From an uncultured Bacteroidota bacterium (lineage in GTDB: Bacteria; Bacteroidota; Rhodothermia; Rhodothermales; UBA10348): DNA of 6,717 nt. Both the position numbers and the translations under genes were made by a program. Shown piece after piece: positions 6,000 to 6,717 of the stretch. The notes under the pieces are model-generated. The model saw only the letters and a program-made list of their open reading frames with translations. It searched no databases and was not told the DNA's origin. Numbering within the stretch: position 1 is the first letter of the stretch; each line of letters starts with the position of its first letter. The stretch covers positions 1-6,717 of the forward strand of contig CALBJU010000133.1 of the NCBI GenBank assembly GCA_937893205.1. Direction: 5' to 3'.

Positions 6000-6716
6000 T
6001 TATTCATGATGCTGGACTGCTCCGCCGAGATGAATCCTTTCTGTCTCAAAAAGATCTGCCGGCTCTTCTGGACGGACCAGCGACAACACTTCATCCGCAA
6101 TATTAGCGTAGTCAATCGCTCCACGAGCCTGAGGATCAAGATCGTATACCGTCGTCCCGTCCCGCGCAGAGATTGAAAGTGTGGTACACGTCCTGACGAT
6201 GGACTTCATTACGCTATCGCCATATTTGTCCCTCATGTACTCGCGATATGCTCTGTGATTACGCTTCCGACCGTCGACCATGGTAAAGAGGAATTGGCAC
6301 TCTGCAAGACGTGGATTCAAACTCTTCTTGACCATATTCACGGTCTTGAACGTTTGTTCAGCCCCGATTACTGGCTGATACTCTGGAGCAACTGGGATGA
6401 GGACTACATCGCTCGCGACAAGCGCATTCAAACTGTACACGGTTACAGCGGCCGCGGTATCGATCAACACAAAGTCATATCCGGAGATACGTTGTTCGAG
6501 ATACTCCTTTACCCAGAGGACATCGGTGGGCTTCGTTAATTTTCGAAGGGCCGACGAAAGTGCGGGCGACGAAGGTATCAGATCGAATGCGCTCAGCTTG
6601 TGTATGGGAGGTGGGTCCGCTGGTTCGGGGTCAAATAGAGCCATCGACGAGGCCGAAGCAGCGGGTTCGGGAAAACCCATCATTCGAGTCAGAAAACCCT
6701 GTGGATCCAGGTCAAT
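6000..6716 (-). CDS. ParA/Soj-family P-loop ATPase, 5' partial
   Basis: A ParA/MinD-type ATPase cut by the window edge. The frame is open from the edge through IDLDPQGFLTRMMGF, the conserved segment after the first ParA helix. The Walker A KGGxGKT loop (about 35-40 residues earlier) is therefore outside, and the ATG at 6683 is internal. In the 238 visible residues, FDLIPSSPALSSA matches the family's FDLIPSN.xL. The Walker B-like strand is YDFVLIDTAAAVT, with D86. NALVASDVVLIPVAPEYQPVIGAEQ, NPRLAECQFLFTMVDGRKRNH, and YDLDPQARGAIDYANIADEVL follow. These are features of chromosome or plasmid partition ATPases and of related orphan ParAs. The usual DTPP after Walker B is DTAA here. No ParB or parS-like site is visible downstream; the next gene is the acylase after 6 bases. 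An orphan ParA that positions some other cargo is as likely as a segregation protein. Which it is depends on sequence upstream of the window. Confidence 0.9.
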   Translation of the reverse strand: MDLDPQGFLTRMMGFPEPAASASSMALFDPEPADPPPIHKLSAFDLIPSSPALSSALRKLTKPTDVLWVKEYLEQRISGYDFVLIDTAAAVTVYSLNALVASDVVLIPVAPEYQPVIGAEQTFKTVNMVKKSLNPRLAECQFLFTMVDGRKRNHRAYREYMRDKYGDSVMKSIVRTCTTLSISARDGTTVYDLDPQARGAIDYANIADEVLSLVRPEEPADLFETERIHLGGAVQHHE

Positions 6717-6717
6717 G

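Noticed and set aside
6681..6683. ATG as the start of the ParA-type gene
   Set aside because: In-frame upstream codons give IDLDPQGFLTR, the conserved ParA segment, so the true start is outside the window.

Overview
The window holds seven protein-coding genes in two compact blocks that converge on each other. Five are complete and one is cut at each window edge. Base composition looks moderate (about half G+C by eye; not computed). The genes point to a bacterium, probably Gram-negative: deoxysugar nucleotide synthesis for surface polysaccharide, an exported Ntn-hydrolase of the penicillin acylase family with an N-terminal hydrophobic segment, a low-molecular-weight protein tyrosine phosphatase and a ParA-type ATPase. 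I cannot name the phylum with confidence. Purine-rich Shine-Dalgarno-like stretches precede rfbA and the cupin gene, and several genes look translationally coupled.

Plus strand, 2-2947: dTDP-glucose 4,6-dehydratase (rfbB, 5' end missing), then a short-form glucose-1-phosphate thymidylyltransferase (rfbA), a small RmlC-like cupin sugar epimerase, and a HAD hydrolase of the phosphoglycolate phosphatase type. The cupin start codon overlaps the rfbA stop by 4 bases, and only 5 bases separate the cupin and HAD genes, so this is very likely one operon. RfbA makes dTDP-glucose and RfbB converts it to dTDP-4-keto-6-deoxyglucose. The cupin probably acts on a keto-sugar from this line. No RmlD reductase lies in the window.

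Minus strand, 6716-2989: a ParA/Soj-type P-loop ATPase (5' end missing), then an 808-residue penicillin-acylase-family enzyme 6 bases downstream, then a low-molecular-weight tyrosine phosphatase. These also look like one transcript. The functional link between them is not clear from sequence.

The most striking structure is a perfect 19-bp inverted repeat with a 7-base loop (2535-2579), entirely inside the HAD hydrolase reading frame. It has no T-tract after it, and its first arm encodes the conserved PGVRxLL-type segment. It looks more like a templated (quasipalindrome) mutation or an intragenic RNA structure than a terminator. I found no CRISPR array, tRNA, rRNA, insertion sequence, phage gene or defence system. 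No gene-free stretch exceeds about 50 bases. I do not see an undescribed multi-gene system that the sequence would support.
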